A stretch of DNA of 26,956 nucleotides from Corynebacterium sp. (GTDB lineage Bacteria > Actinomycetota > Actinomycetes > Mycobacteriales > Mycobacteriaceae): the NCBI RefSeq assembly GCF_030530965.1, contig NZ_JAUMTY010000028.1, positions 1 through 26,956 on the forward strand. Direction: 5' to 3'. Made by a program: the position numbers and the translations under genes. The notes beneath the pieces are model-generated. The model was not told the origin of the DNA and searched no databases. It worked only from the letters and a program-made list of their open reading frames with translations. This document shows, piece by piece, positions 8,127 through 15,537 of this stretch (its first letter is position 1; every line of letters begins with the position of its first letter).

Positions 8127-8908
8127 GGGACTTCCTCGATATTGCTGCGAGAAAACCGTATATTCCCGCGACTAAGAAGACGACGATCCAGCAGAGTGCC
8201 TCGATACCGGTGGAGCCGGGGGAGTCACCGTTGATGAGTAGACGAGCCGTGTCGACCATGGTGGAGAGTGGTAGGTGCTCAATGACCGGGCGGACGCCGC
8301 TCGGCAGCGCCACTGCCGGCACAAATGCGGTGGATAGCATCACGATGGGAATTGTGAGCCCCTGGAACATCAGTGAGGTGCTGACCGGCTGGTGCGCCAG
8401 AAGACAGAGACCGTCGGCAATCGCGCTAATGGATACCGCGGCCCCGATCGTGAGGAGAATGAGGAGCAGCAGGTCGACGGCACCTCCGTGGAATCGCGCG
8501 CCGATCAGGACGGTGAGCACGATGACGGGGACGATGGAGATCGCGCCGCGGGTGAGGTCGGCAAGCAACCGGCCGGCGACGAGCGACCAGTTGGGCGCGG
8601 GCATCGTGCGGATCCGTGCGTGTATCCCGTCTTCGGCGTCTTGGGCGACGGCTAGCGACGATCCCCCGGCGGTGAAAAATGAGCCCTTGGAGGACACCCG
8701 CGGGGAGAAGGAATGTGGCGTAGCTAATGCCGAAGCCGTCGGTGGCCCGCGAGAATGCCCCGTAGAAGATGGCGATGAAGATCGCGGGGATCACAAAAAT
8801 GGAGGGGAGCACCGATTTATTGCGGATCACGCGTTTGAAGTCGCGTGACCATACCGACGTGATCGCCGCCGAGCTGCTCATTGACGGGCTCGTGTTTCCG
8901 CTGCTCAT
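8119..8908 (-). pseudogene. ABC-2 permease interrupted by a single-base frameshift
   Basis: Two overlapping frames carry the halves of one permease. The N-terminal half, starting at the ATG at 8908, reads MSSGNTSPSMSSSAAITSVW and on through a first membrane segment to FLLPAGVLQGLIF. The C-terminal half continues in another frame as TAGGSSLAVAQDAEDGIHAR and then four or five membrane segments to the stop at 8119. Taking one base out of the A5 run at 8675-8679 joins them into a plausible 262-residue protein (LIFTAGGSS at the junction). The start overlaps the ATPase stop (ATGA). This is either a real inactivating mutation, a slippage-prone site, or a sequencing error in a homopolymer; the rest of the operon looks intact, which favours error or a recent event. 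Confidence 0.8.
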
Positions 8909-10035
8909 TGGTGGCCGCCTCCCGGGGTGTGGGCGTCCGACCGCGCACTCGCCGGGGCCACGCCGGCCGCCGACGCCTCCGCGTCCTCCCGCGCATCCGT
9001 CCGCGCCACATCGCCGGAGTCCGCGACGGCCATGTACACGTCCTCGAGCGTCGGCGGGATCAGCGCGGCGTCGGTGATGTCGTCCTCGGAACCGTCCCAG
9101 AGGGATAGCGCGCGCACGAGCGACCGGTGCCCGTCGGGCGCGTCGAGCCGGACGATGGTGTTCTCCTGAGCAGCGGTGAACCCGTTGTCGGCGGCGATGT
9201 CGGCAAAGTGTCCGGCCAGCTCAGGGGTGCGGAATGTCACGGTCACGGCGGACGATCCGTAGCGCGACTTGAGCTCGGCGGAGGTTCCCTCATCCAGAAC
9301 TCGCCCGCCCCCAAGCACGACAATCCGGTCGGCCAGATGGTCGGCTTCGTCGAGGTATTGGGTGGTCAGCAGGATGGAGGTGCCGTCGGCTTGCAGGTGG
9401 TGGACCATGTCCCACACGTCGTTGCGGCTGGCCGGGTCGAGCCCGGTCGTGGGTTCGTCGAGGAAGAGCAGCGGTGGTTGCACGGTCAGTGACGACGCAA
9501 TATCCAATCGACGGCGCATACCGCCGGAGTAGTCGGCGACGCGGCTGTCGGCGGCTCGTTCGAGGCCGAACCGGGTGAGCAATTCGGTGGCCCTGTCTTT
9601 GGCTTCGCGCGTGGAAAGGCCGGCGAGCGTTCCGAAGAACGTAAGGTTTTCGTGCCCGGTGAGCATATTGTCGACGGCGGCGTATTGGCCGGTCAGTGAG
9701 ATGGAGGACCGCACCCCGGCGGGGTCTGAGGTGACGTCGTGGCCGTTGATCGTGGCGCTGCCGCCGCTGATCGGGATGAGGGTGGATAGCGCGTTGATAA
9801 GTGTGGTTTTACCTGCGCCATTAGCTCCCAGTACGGCGAGTACCTTCCCGCGCGGAATAGAGAGCGTGATGCCCTTGAGAATTTCCTTCTTGTTCTTGCC
9901 ATTACCGAGGTGGCAGTGGAGGTCCTGCACGTCTAAGGCAAGGTCGTTGCCGCGGGGGTGCGTGGGGGAGTCGCCCTGTGGCTGAGTGCCCTCAGGTGCG
10001 GCTGTTTTGGGGTGGAGCGAACGCGATGGTGACAT
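8905..10035 (-). CDS. ABC transporter ATP-binding protein (DrrA-like)
   Basis: ATPase subunit of a drug/natural-product type ABC exporter. The 376-residue protein has Walker A GANGAGKTT (70-78), signature YSGGMRRRLDIA (169-180) and Walker B LLFLDEPTTGLDP (189-201), followed by TTQYLDEAD, where Gln replaces the switch His as is usual in DrrA relatives. A C-terminal domain of about 100 residues and an acidic/Ala-rich tail follow. The first 30 residues are disordered Pro/Gly-rich; the ATG at 10035 has only a weak ribosome binding site, so the true start could be internal. The partner permeases follow directly. Adjacency to the siderophore genes suggests efflux of the siderophore, but this is inference. 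Confidence 0.9.
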   Translation of the reverse strand: MSPSRSLHPKTAAPEGTQPQGDSPTHPRGNDLALDVQDLHCHLGNGKNKKEILKGITLSIPRGKVLAVLGANGAGKTTLINALSTLIPISGGSATINGHDVTSDPAGVRSSISLTGQYAAVDNMLTGHENLTFFGTLAGLSTREAKDRATELLTRFGLERAADSRVADYSGGMRRRLDIASSLTVQPPLLFLDEPTTGLDPASRNDVWDMVHHLQADGTSILLTTQYLDEADHLADRIVVLGGGRVLDEGTSAELKSRYGSSAVTVTFRTPELAGHFADIAADNGFTAAQENTIVRLDAPDGHRSLVRALSLWDGSEDDITDAALIPPTLEDVYMAVADSGDVARTDAREDAEASAAGVAPASARSDAHTPGGGHQ

Positions 10036-10120
10036 AGGTTGGCCTGTCTGGTGAAGTAATACCTGTTAAGCCAATGCTAGTTCACGCAATCCAATAATTA
10101 AACCCCTTAAGAAATTGAAC

Positions 10121-10142
10121 AAAAACGGGGGATAGCTCCCCA
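10121..10142 (-). terminator. Intrinsic terminator after the acyltransferase gene
   Basis: Read on the minus strand, GGGGA-GCTA-TCCCC is followed by CGTTTTT. The stem is short (five G/C-rich pairs) but the T run is clear. It lies 20 bases after the stop of the minus-strand acyltransferase and before the ABC operon, so the two probably form separate transcription units. Confidence 0.65.
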
Positions 10143-10161
10143 TCGGTCGGTGGAGACGCCC

Positions 10162-10911
10162 CTACTCCTTGCCCGTCAGCACCCGCTCCCGAGCCTCATC
10201 CGTTTTCGCATACCCCAGCAAATGAACACGCCGGTCAGCGCGCTGTTGCCGCTCGCCACCGTCAACCCAGTCATTCATGAGCGCGATCCGCGGCAGCCGC
10301 TCGTTGCGATAATCGGGCTCCACGACAATAAGGTCACTCGGCGGATTCGCGGCAATCAACTCATCGCACAAATTCATCAGGAGCGGCGGGAACACCCCAT
10401 GCCCGGTCTTCGCCACATCCCCCACCGCAACGTGAAACCCGAGGTCATGAGGTCGCGAATCGTACACATGTCCAATCTCATCCCGGTGTGGCCGGTAAAT
10501 CTCCATATAGCCGCACTCCTCCCCGTCGAGAAGCATGATTAGCGGCACCGAATACGTGCCAGAAAGCTTGGCCTCCCAATCCCGTTTCCACCGGTCAGCG
10601 GGCCACGGCTGTTCCCACGTTTCGACGAGGTGCGGCCGGTTCATCCAGCGCGCAACCATCTGTGGGTCCTCGCTGGTGGGATCCGTCGTCCGCAGAGTTA
10701 GCCGTCCGGTTAGTTCAGGGATGCGTGGGGGTTCGTCGAGGATTGCCGACGACGGTACGTCGCGGCGGAGCCGATGTAGACGCTCGTAAATCTCCTGCTC
10801 GGAGAGATTGAACGGGCCGTGGCCGGCGGAATCTCCGCGTGCGTCATCGATAGTGTGAGTGGAGGTGTTGTGAGTAGGGGCGTTGGGGTGGCTTTCGGGA
10901 GTGTTGGTCAT
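10162..10911 (-). CDS. mbtK: Siderophore N-acyltransferase (MbtK/IucB family)
   Basis: It would acylate the hydroxylated side-chain amine of lysine or ornithine to make a hydroxamate ligand. The 249-residue protein has the GNAT-type domain of the siderophore acyltransferases: MVARWMNRPHLVETWEQPWP, then CGYMEIYRPHRDEIG, GFHVAVGD and the late VVEPDYRNERLPRIALMNDW. The first about 35 residues are Thr/His/Asn-rich and probably disordered. It is divergent from an MbtG-like hydroxylase across 93 bases that hold a DtxR-like box, which fits a joint, iron-repressed role. The acyl donor (acetyl, formyl, longer chain) cannot be read from sequence. The name follows mycobactin synthesis; RhbD or IucB would describe it equally. 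Confidence 0.85.
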   Translation of the reverse strand: MTNTPESHPNAPTHNTSTHTIDDARGDSAGHGPFNLSEQEIYERLHRLRRDVPSSAILDEPPRIPELTGRLTLRTTDPTSEDPQMVARWMNRPHLVETWEQPWPADRWKRDWEAKLSGTYSVPLIMLLDGEECGYMEIYRPHRDEIGHVYDSRPHDLGFHVAVGDVAKTGHGVFPPLLMNLCDELIAANPPSDLIVVEPDYRNERLPRIALMNDWVDGGERQQRADRRVHLLGYAKTDEARERVLTGKE

Positions 10912-10949
10912 CGTCGGGTGGTTCTCCAGTGTTTCGCGCGATCGTTACT

Positions 10950-10968
10950 AAAAGGTAGGCTAACCGTA
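10950..10968. promoter_or_regulatory. DtxR-like iron box between mbtK-like and mbtG-like genes
   Basis: The 19 bases match the corynebacterial DtxR consensus TTAGGTTAGSCTAACCTAA at 13 positions, with the central ten (TAGGCTAACC, 10956-10965) perfect. It lies between divergent starts at 10911 and 11005, so one site could control both. Known DtxR sites tolerate several mismatches in the outer bases. Confidence 0.6.
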
Positions 10969-11004
10969 ACACAATGTACTCGAGCAGGAAGAACATCATC
11001 GACA

Positions 11005-12471
11005 GTGAAAACGCTGGTTATCCTGGGTGCAGGGCCGAAAGCTGTGGCCGTGGCGGCGAAGGCATACGTGCTGAAATCGTTGGGGTATGAGGTCCCCACG
11101 ATTCTCACGGTGGACCCGTTGGGGGTGGGGGGAAACTGGGTGTCCGGCGGCGGCTGGACGAACGGCCATCACCTGCTGGGCACTCCGCCGGATAAGGATG
11201 TCGGATTCCCGTATCGGACGCGGATTGCCAACGAGTCGGCGCAGGACAACACTCGTGTCGACGCTGCGCTCATGGAATTTAGCTGGATGAGTTACCTGGT
11301 CTCTCGGGACAAGTACGCTCAGTGGATCGATCGCGGCCACCCGTGTCCGACGCATGAGGAGTGGGCCGAGTATTTGCGCTGGGTTGCTCACGCGGTGGAT
11401 ATGCAGGTGATGGCCGGCCGGATCACATCGATTCGCGCCGTTGATAAGAACGACGAGGACAAGAACGACGCCGATAAGAACGCCGAAGCCACCAATGCCG
11501 ACGACTACAATTGGGGCTGGGAATGCGACGTCGAGCTCAACGACGGCGGGTCCACGGTCCTGAGTTCCGACGGTGTCATGATCACCGGCCCGGGACCGTC
11601 GACGCGCCGCCTCGCCGACGTCCCCGGTGTGCTCTCCATCGCCGAGCTGTGGGATCAGGTGGAAAATGGCACGTTCCCGCTGCGCAAACGGGTTGCGGTT
11701 ATCGGCGGTGGCGAGTCCGCGGCCAGCGTCGTGGATCAGTTGGCTCACATGCCCTGCGAGTCCATCGCGATCTTCTCGCCCTCCCCGACTGTGTATTCGC
11801 GTGGCGAGAGCGTGTTTGAAAACAGCCTCTACACCGACCCGGAAAAGTGGTTCATGCTCAGCATGGAGGAGCGGCAGGACTTTATCCGCCGGACCGACCG
11901 TGGCGTGTTTTCCCAGCGCGTGCAGCAGACCGTGAAGAATTATGGGCACATCACCCATGAGCGTGGCCGCGTGGTCGACATCGTTCCTCGCGACGGTGCG
12001 CTGGATCTTTACGTGTCGCACGAGGGCGTCCCGGATGCGGTGTCCACAGCCGATGTCGTGATTGACGCACGCGGCGGCAACCCGTTGTGGTTCCGGGATC
12101 TATTCCCGAACACGGATTCTGATTTTTATGCAGAAAAGATCGTGACGACATGCTCCGAGGCGGACATCGCGCACAACATTGGTATTTTCTTGCAGCTCAA
12201 ACCCCATCTCCCGACGCCTGACCGGCCGACGACGATCCCCGCAGAGTGGACCTTGGCGGTGGGCAAGGGGCCGTGGCTCTTCTTGCCGACGCTGTCCGCC
12301 CTGGCTCAGGGGCCGGGGTTCGCGAATCTGAGCTGCTTGGGTGAGGTATCGGATCGGATCCTGGCGTGCTACATCGATAACGCGTCTGCGGATAACGGCC
12401 CTGCGGATAGCGAGCCTGGGAGTGATCGGCAGACCGGGGGAGAAGTGAGGGATGAGATTCATGTCGGCTAG
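11005..12471 (+). CDS. mbtG: L-lysine/L-ornithine N-monooxygenase (MbtG-like)
   Basis: Flavin- and NADPH-dependent hydroxylase of a side-chain amine, the first step to a hydroxamate. The 488-residue product matches mycobactin MbtG well: FAD site LGAGPKA (residues 7-13), GGWTNGHHLLGTPPDKDVGF, NADPH site VAVIGGGESAAS (230-241) and the late LPTLSALAQGPGFANLSCLG. The GTG at 11005 gives the family N-terminus; the frame is open upstream to 10819, but that part overlaps the divergent gene and its control region. An Asp/Lys/Asn-rich insert at residues 147-167 is made of three 15-base repeats. Its stop overlaps the next gene by 20 bases. Lysine versus ornithine is not settled. Confidence 0.88.
   Translation: MKTLVILGAGPKAVAVAAKAYVLKSLGYEVPTILTVDPLGVGGNWVSGGGWTNGHHLLGTPPDKDVGFPYRTRIANESAQDNTRVDAALMEFSWMSYLVSRDKYAQWIDRGHPCPTHEEWAEYLRWVAHAVDMQVMAGRITSIRAVDKNDEDKNDADKNAEATNADDYNWGWECDVELNDGGSTVLSSDGVMITGPGPSTRRLADVPGVLSIAELWDQVENGTFPLRKRVAVIGGGESAASVVDQLAHMPCESIAIFSPSPTVYSRGESVFENSLYTDPEKWFMLSMEERQDFIRRTDRGVFSQRVQQTVKNYGHITHERGRVVDIVPRDGALDLYVSHEGVPDAVSTADVVIDARGGNPLWFRDLFPNTDSDFYAEKIVTTCSEADIAHNIGIFLQLKPHLPTPDRPTTIPAEWTLAVGKGPWLFLPTLSALAQGPGFANLSCLGEVSDRILACYIDNASADNGPADSEPGSDRQTGGEVRDEIHVG
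11443..11487 (+). repeat. 15-base tandem repeat inside the mbtG-like gene
   Basis: Three near-identical 15-base units start at 11443, 11458 and 11473 (GATAAGAACGACGAG and variants). They encode a D-K-N-rich insertion placed between family-conserved segments, probably a surface loop. The repeat length keeps the reading frame. Confidence 0.75.
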
Positions 12472-14332
12472 TTCACCTTGGGCGTTCGGTCCGTCGGCAG
12501 AGATCGACCCCTTGACGGTCGACGTGATGATTGACCAGGCCATTCGTCACCACCGCGAGCAGCCCGCCGTTCACGGTTTCTGCGACGACGGCAGCGAACT
12601 GACTTTGATCTACGACGACGTCGATAGCCACGCGAATGTGGTGGCGTGGGAACTTCGCCATCGCGGGGTGGGCCCCGGCGACCGCGTCGTGGTGCTCTCT
12701 GGCCGAAGCCCTTGGCTCCCCAGCGTTATGGTGGGGATTCTCCGCGCGGGGGCCGCGTATGTGCCGGTAGATGCGAGCTACCCGGCGGAGCGCATTAGCT
12801 ACATCGTGAATGATTGCCAGCCCGACGTCGTGATCGGGCTTGGTGAGGTATCCGTGCCGACGAATAATGCGCCGACCTGGGAACTTCGTCGTCCGGATGA
12901 GTACTTTTCCTCCGACGGCGCTGCCCACGGGCAAGAGTTTCGTGCTAGTGATCGCACGCGCGAACTCCTGCCGGACGATCCGTGCTACTTGATTTACACG
13001 TCGGGCACGACGGGTAATCCGAAGGGGGCGGTGAACCCTCACCGCGCGGTGGCCTCGCACTTGCAGTGGGTGGTTCGCACGCTGGGACAAGATGCGAAGC
13101 TGGGACAGGACGCAGATTCGTCGGCCAGTGCTGGCGAATTGCGGATGCTGCACAAAGCGCCGATCGGTTTCGACGTCGGCGTCGCAGAGCTGCTGTGCCC
13201 GCTGGCCTGTGCCGGCCGGATCGTCATCCCCGGCCCGGATTGGTTCCCCGGCGACCCCTTCGCGCTGGGCGACATGATCGAAACGTATTCCGTGACGACG
13301 CTGTCGATGGTTCCGAGCATGCTCAGAGTCATGTTCGATGTCCTTGACGACGTCGGCCTGGGCTACGATCAGTTCGCCAGCCTGCGGCATGTGTTGTTAG
13401 GCGGCGAGGCCGTCCCGAATGACCTGGTCGAGCGTGCGCGGGCGGTGCTTCCGAGTCGGCTGTTGGGGCTATACGGTCCTTCAGAAACGGCAATGGATGT
13501 GGCGTGGGTGGACTTCTCCCGTCCGTATTCGGGGGCTGCTACTGACAGCGCGGGTACTCCCGACAGCGAGCCCACCGCTGATAGCGACCACGCCCGAGTC
13601 CTGTCGGCCGCCGAAGCATGGGCAGACCCAAGCGCACACGACGGTAATTCCCGCGCCGGGATGGATCAGCCCGCGCCGGATAACCCGACGAATGAAGAAT
13701 CTTCAACAGGCGGAACTTTGGTCGGCTGGCCGGAGGATAACGTCGTGTTTTACGTCGTCGATGAGAACTTGAACGAGGTCCCCGATGGCCAGTCCGGCGA
13801 GCTCTGCATCGCGGGTGCCCAGGTGGGCGCGGGGTATTTCAACAAACCGGAGGTCACGGAGGAAGCGTTTGTGCCCAGCCTGCATCCGGACCGCGACGGC
13901 GGGACCATGTACCGCACGGGCGACGTCATGTCGCGCGATGCGCGCGGGATGCTCCGTTTTGAGGGCCGCATCGGCGACCAGGTGAAAATTCGCGGCAATC
14001 GCGTTGAGCTGGGCGATGTGGAAACTCATTTGCGACGCCTCGACGTGGTGAGTGACGCCGCGGTGGCTGTGGATCGCGCCGGGGGAGAGGCCACGCTTGT
14101 CGGCGGAATCGTTGTCTCGGAGGTCGCGACGGCTGCTGACGGGAGTGACGACGCTGGCCACGCCACTATTCCGCAACAGGTGAAAGCCGAATTGGCGACG
14201 CTGGTGCCTGAGTACATGGTGCCCAGCGTCCTCGTCGTCATGACGGAACTTCCGCACAATGATCACGGGAAGATCGACAGGCGGGCGCTCATTGCCCACG
14301 TGAACAGCGCGAACTCGGCGAACTCGGGCTAG
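12452..14332 (+). CDS. Free-standing NRPS adenylation domain
   Basis: An amino-acid-activating enzyme with no carrier or condensation domain attached. The 626-residue protein shows A3 TSGTTGNPKG (183-192), A4 FDVGVAELL (about 240), A5 LYGPSETAMD (340-349), A7 TGDV and A10 lysine K607 in HGKIDRRAL. Aligned by eye to GrsA, the pocket reads D241 V242 A245 S285 L315 G317 L340 M348 D349 K607. From memory this is nearest to serine-type codes but not a clean match. Residues about 360-420 are a Ser/Asp/Pro-rich insertion between A5 and A6. The ATG at 12452 has GGAGAAG at 12439-12445 and overlaps the hydroxylase stop; ATG 12461 is an alternative. It most likely loads the A-less second module of the NRPS in trans. 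Confidence 0.85.
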   Translation: MRFMSASSPWAFGPSAEIDPLTVDVMIDQAIRHHREQPAVHGFCDDGSELTLIYDDVDSHANVVAWELRHRGVGPGDRVVVLSGRSPWLPSVMVGILRAGAAYVPVDASYPAERISYIVNDCQPDVVIGLGEVSVPTNNAPTWELRRPDEYFSSDGAAHGQEFRASDRTRELLPDDPCYLIYTSGTTGNPKGAVNPHRAVASHLQWVVRTLGQDAKLGQDADSSASAGELRMLHKAPIGFDVGVAELLCPLACAGRIVIPGPDWFPGDPFALGDMIETYSVTTLSMVPSMLRVMFDVLDDVGLGYDQFASLRHVLLGGEAVPNDLVERARAVLPSRLLGLYGPSETAMDVAWVDFSRPYSGAATDSAGTPDSEPTADSDHARVLSAAEAWADPSAHDGNSRAGMDQPAPDNPTNEESSTGGTLVGWPEDNVVFYVVDENLNEVPDGQSGELCIAGAQVGAGYFNKPEVTEEAFVPSLHPDRDGGTMYRTGDVMSRDARGMLRFEGRIGDQVKIRGNRVELGDVETHLRRLDVVSDAAVAVDRAGGEATLVGGIVVSEVATAADGSDDAGHATIPQQVKAELATLVPEYMVPSVLVVMTELPHNDHGKIDRRALIAHVNSANSANSG

Positions 14333-14341
14333 CTCGGGCGG

Positions 14342-14356
14342 GGCGTAGAAAACGCC
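14342..14356. terminator. Possible bidirectional hairpin between convergent genes
   Basis: GGCGT-agaaa-ACGCC lies in the 23 bases between the stops of the adenylation gene and the convergent dehydrogenase. There is no T run on either strand, so it would have to act as a U-less hairpin. Weak evidence. Confidence 0.3.
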
Positions 14357-15210
14357 TAACTATCCAGCGTCGCTCCGCCGTCGACACGAAGATCATGCAT
14401 GACAATGTGGTGGGCGTTGTCGGAGGCGAGATACAGGCAGGCCCCGGCGATGTCCTCCGGTTGCGCCAACCGCTGCAGGGGGATCCCGAGCCGATACTGG
14501 TCGGGCGTGCCAGCGATAACGTCAGCCGAGCGGTCCTCCCCGGCGGGCCACATTCCGCGCAGCATGGGGGTATCGGTGGAACCTGGGGAAACGATATTCA
14601 CGCGAACGCCGTGTGGCGCGCACTCCAGGCCGAGGTTGCGGGCCCACGCGGTGATCGCTGCTTTCGACGCCCCGTAGGATCCCATGCCCGCGCGCGGGGT
14701 CGTCCCCGCGTTGGAGGAGACAACAACAATGGCGCCGCGTTTTCTCTTGCACATGCGCTGAGCAACGGGAGCACACACGTGGGCAGCGCCGAACATATTG
14801 ACCTCGAAGCTCGCGCGCATGGCGTCGGTGTCGCCGTCGAGGGCGGCGTCGGCACGCAAGATCCCGGCCGTGTGAATCAGCACATCGATGGGTCCCCGGT
14901 CGGCCTCGATGCGGTCGATCGTGGTGTGCGCGGCCTCCAAGTCGGTGACATCAAGAACATAATCAACACGCAGGTCAGCGGGTTTATTGCCGACGACAGC
15001 CACGTCACCGTTTCTCTTTCCGTCACCGTGCCCATCACCATCCACATCCGCGCTGTGTCCCTGTGGCGCCTGGTCCACGGCGGTCACGCGATACCCCGCG
15101 TCCTTCGCGCCGGTGACGACGGCAGCGCCGATGCCACCAAGCGCCCCGGTAACCACACAATGGCGAGCCTCGCCCGCGTCGCTCTTGCCGGACGCACTCA
15201 TCCCCGTCAT
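14356..15210 (-). CDS. dhbA: 2,3-Dihydro-2,3-dihydroxybenzoate dehydrogenase
   Basis: NAD-dependent short-chain dehydrogenase (EntA/DhbA type) that oxidises 2,3-dihydro-DHB to 2,3-dihydroxybenzoate. The 284-residue product has the nucleotide site TGALGGIG (21-28), N138 in SFEVNMFGAAHV, catalytic S166, Y179 and K183 (SYGASKAA), and VRVNIVSPGSTDTPML, characteristic of EntA/DhbA. A Gly/Asp-rich insertion at about 52-76 follows the second strand and is absent from EntA. The ATG at 15210 overlaps the upstream carrier-protein stop (TGATG); the frame is open further upstream but only over the carrier gene. It pairs with the isochorismatase at 25269-25895 for DHB supply. The general SDR fold makes another substrate possible, but context and motifs favour DhbA. 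Confidence 0.88.
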   Translation of the reverse strand: MTGMSASGKSDAGEARHCVVTGALGGIGAAVVTGAKDAGYRVTAVDQAPQGHSADVDGDGHGDGKRNGDVAVVGNKPADLRVDYVLDVTDLEAAHTTIDRIEADRGPIDVLIHTAGILRADAALDGDTDAMRASFEVNMFGAAHVCAPVAQRMCKRKRGAIVVVSSNAGTTPRAGMGSYGASKAAITAWARNLGLECAPHGVRVNIVSPGSTDTPMLRGMWPAGEDRSADVIAGTPDQYRLGIPLQRLAQPEDIAGACLYLASDNAHHIVMHDLRVDGGATLDS

Positions 15211-15467
15211 CACTCGTCGCTCTCTTCGAAAGCGTCCACCCACGCGTCGAGAGTGGGATCCTCGATCAGATCGGCAAACTCGGCATCCCACCCTTGGCGC
15301 CGCGCCCACTCGACGATGTCGATAATCCGCACCGAATCCAGCCCCAGATCGGTGAGGTCCGCGTCGGTTTCCAGCGTGTCGGCGGGAATGCCGATCGCCG
15401 AGGCAACGCGGGTGTGGAGTTCGTCGGCAAAGATTTGGGGACTCAGCGGTGGGTTAGCTGCACTCAT
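15210..15467 (-). CDS. Stand-alone aryl carrier protein
   Basis: A small acyl-carrier-type protein that would hold the activated DHB on a phosphopantetheine arm. The 85-residue protein resembles the C-terminal carrier domain of EntB: LTDLGLDSVRIIDIVEWARR with the attachment serine at S45, then DPTLDAWVDAF. In EntB and DhbB this domain is fused to isochorismatase; here the two are separate genes about 10 kb apart. GAGGAG lies seven bases ahead of the ATG. It is co-transcribed with dhbA and divergent from the NRPS gene. Confidence 0.87.
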   Translation of the reverse strand: MSAANPPLSPQIFADELHTRVASAIGIPADTLETDADLTDLGLDSVRIIDIVEWARRQGWDAEFADLIEDPTLDAWVDAFEESDE

Positions 15468-15518
15468 GGTTGGCTCCTCATTTTCTTCTCTCTAGCTGCT
15501 TGTTTGTTTGTCTTTTGA

Positions 15519-15537
15519 GCAGTGTAGCCTAACGCTA
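15519..15537. promoter_or_regulatory. DtxR-like half-perfect box at the NRPS start
   Basis: TAGCCTAAC at 15525-15533 is an exact match to the nine central bases of the DtxR consensus; the flanks match poorly (12 of 19 overall). It ends at the NRPS start codon (15537) and sits between the divergent carrier-protein and NRPS genes. TAGCCT could also be the -10 element, in which case repressor binding would block the promoter directly. Confidence 0.5.

Noticed and set aside
7233..9532. Long plus-strand frames across the ABC transporter region
   Set aside because: They are antisense to clear ABC ATPase and permease genes, are Arg/Gly-rich and show no family features.
10048..10075. Possible DtxR box ahead of the ABC ATPase gene
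   Set aside because: Only about 10 of 19 bases match and the core is imperfect, so it is not clearly above chance.
10819..11004. Upstream extension of the hydroxylase reading frame
   Set aside because: It would overlap the divergent acyltransferase gene and the iron box and has no similarity to the MbtG N-terminus, which starts at the GTG at 11005.
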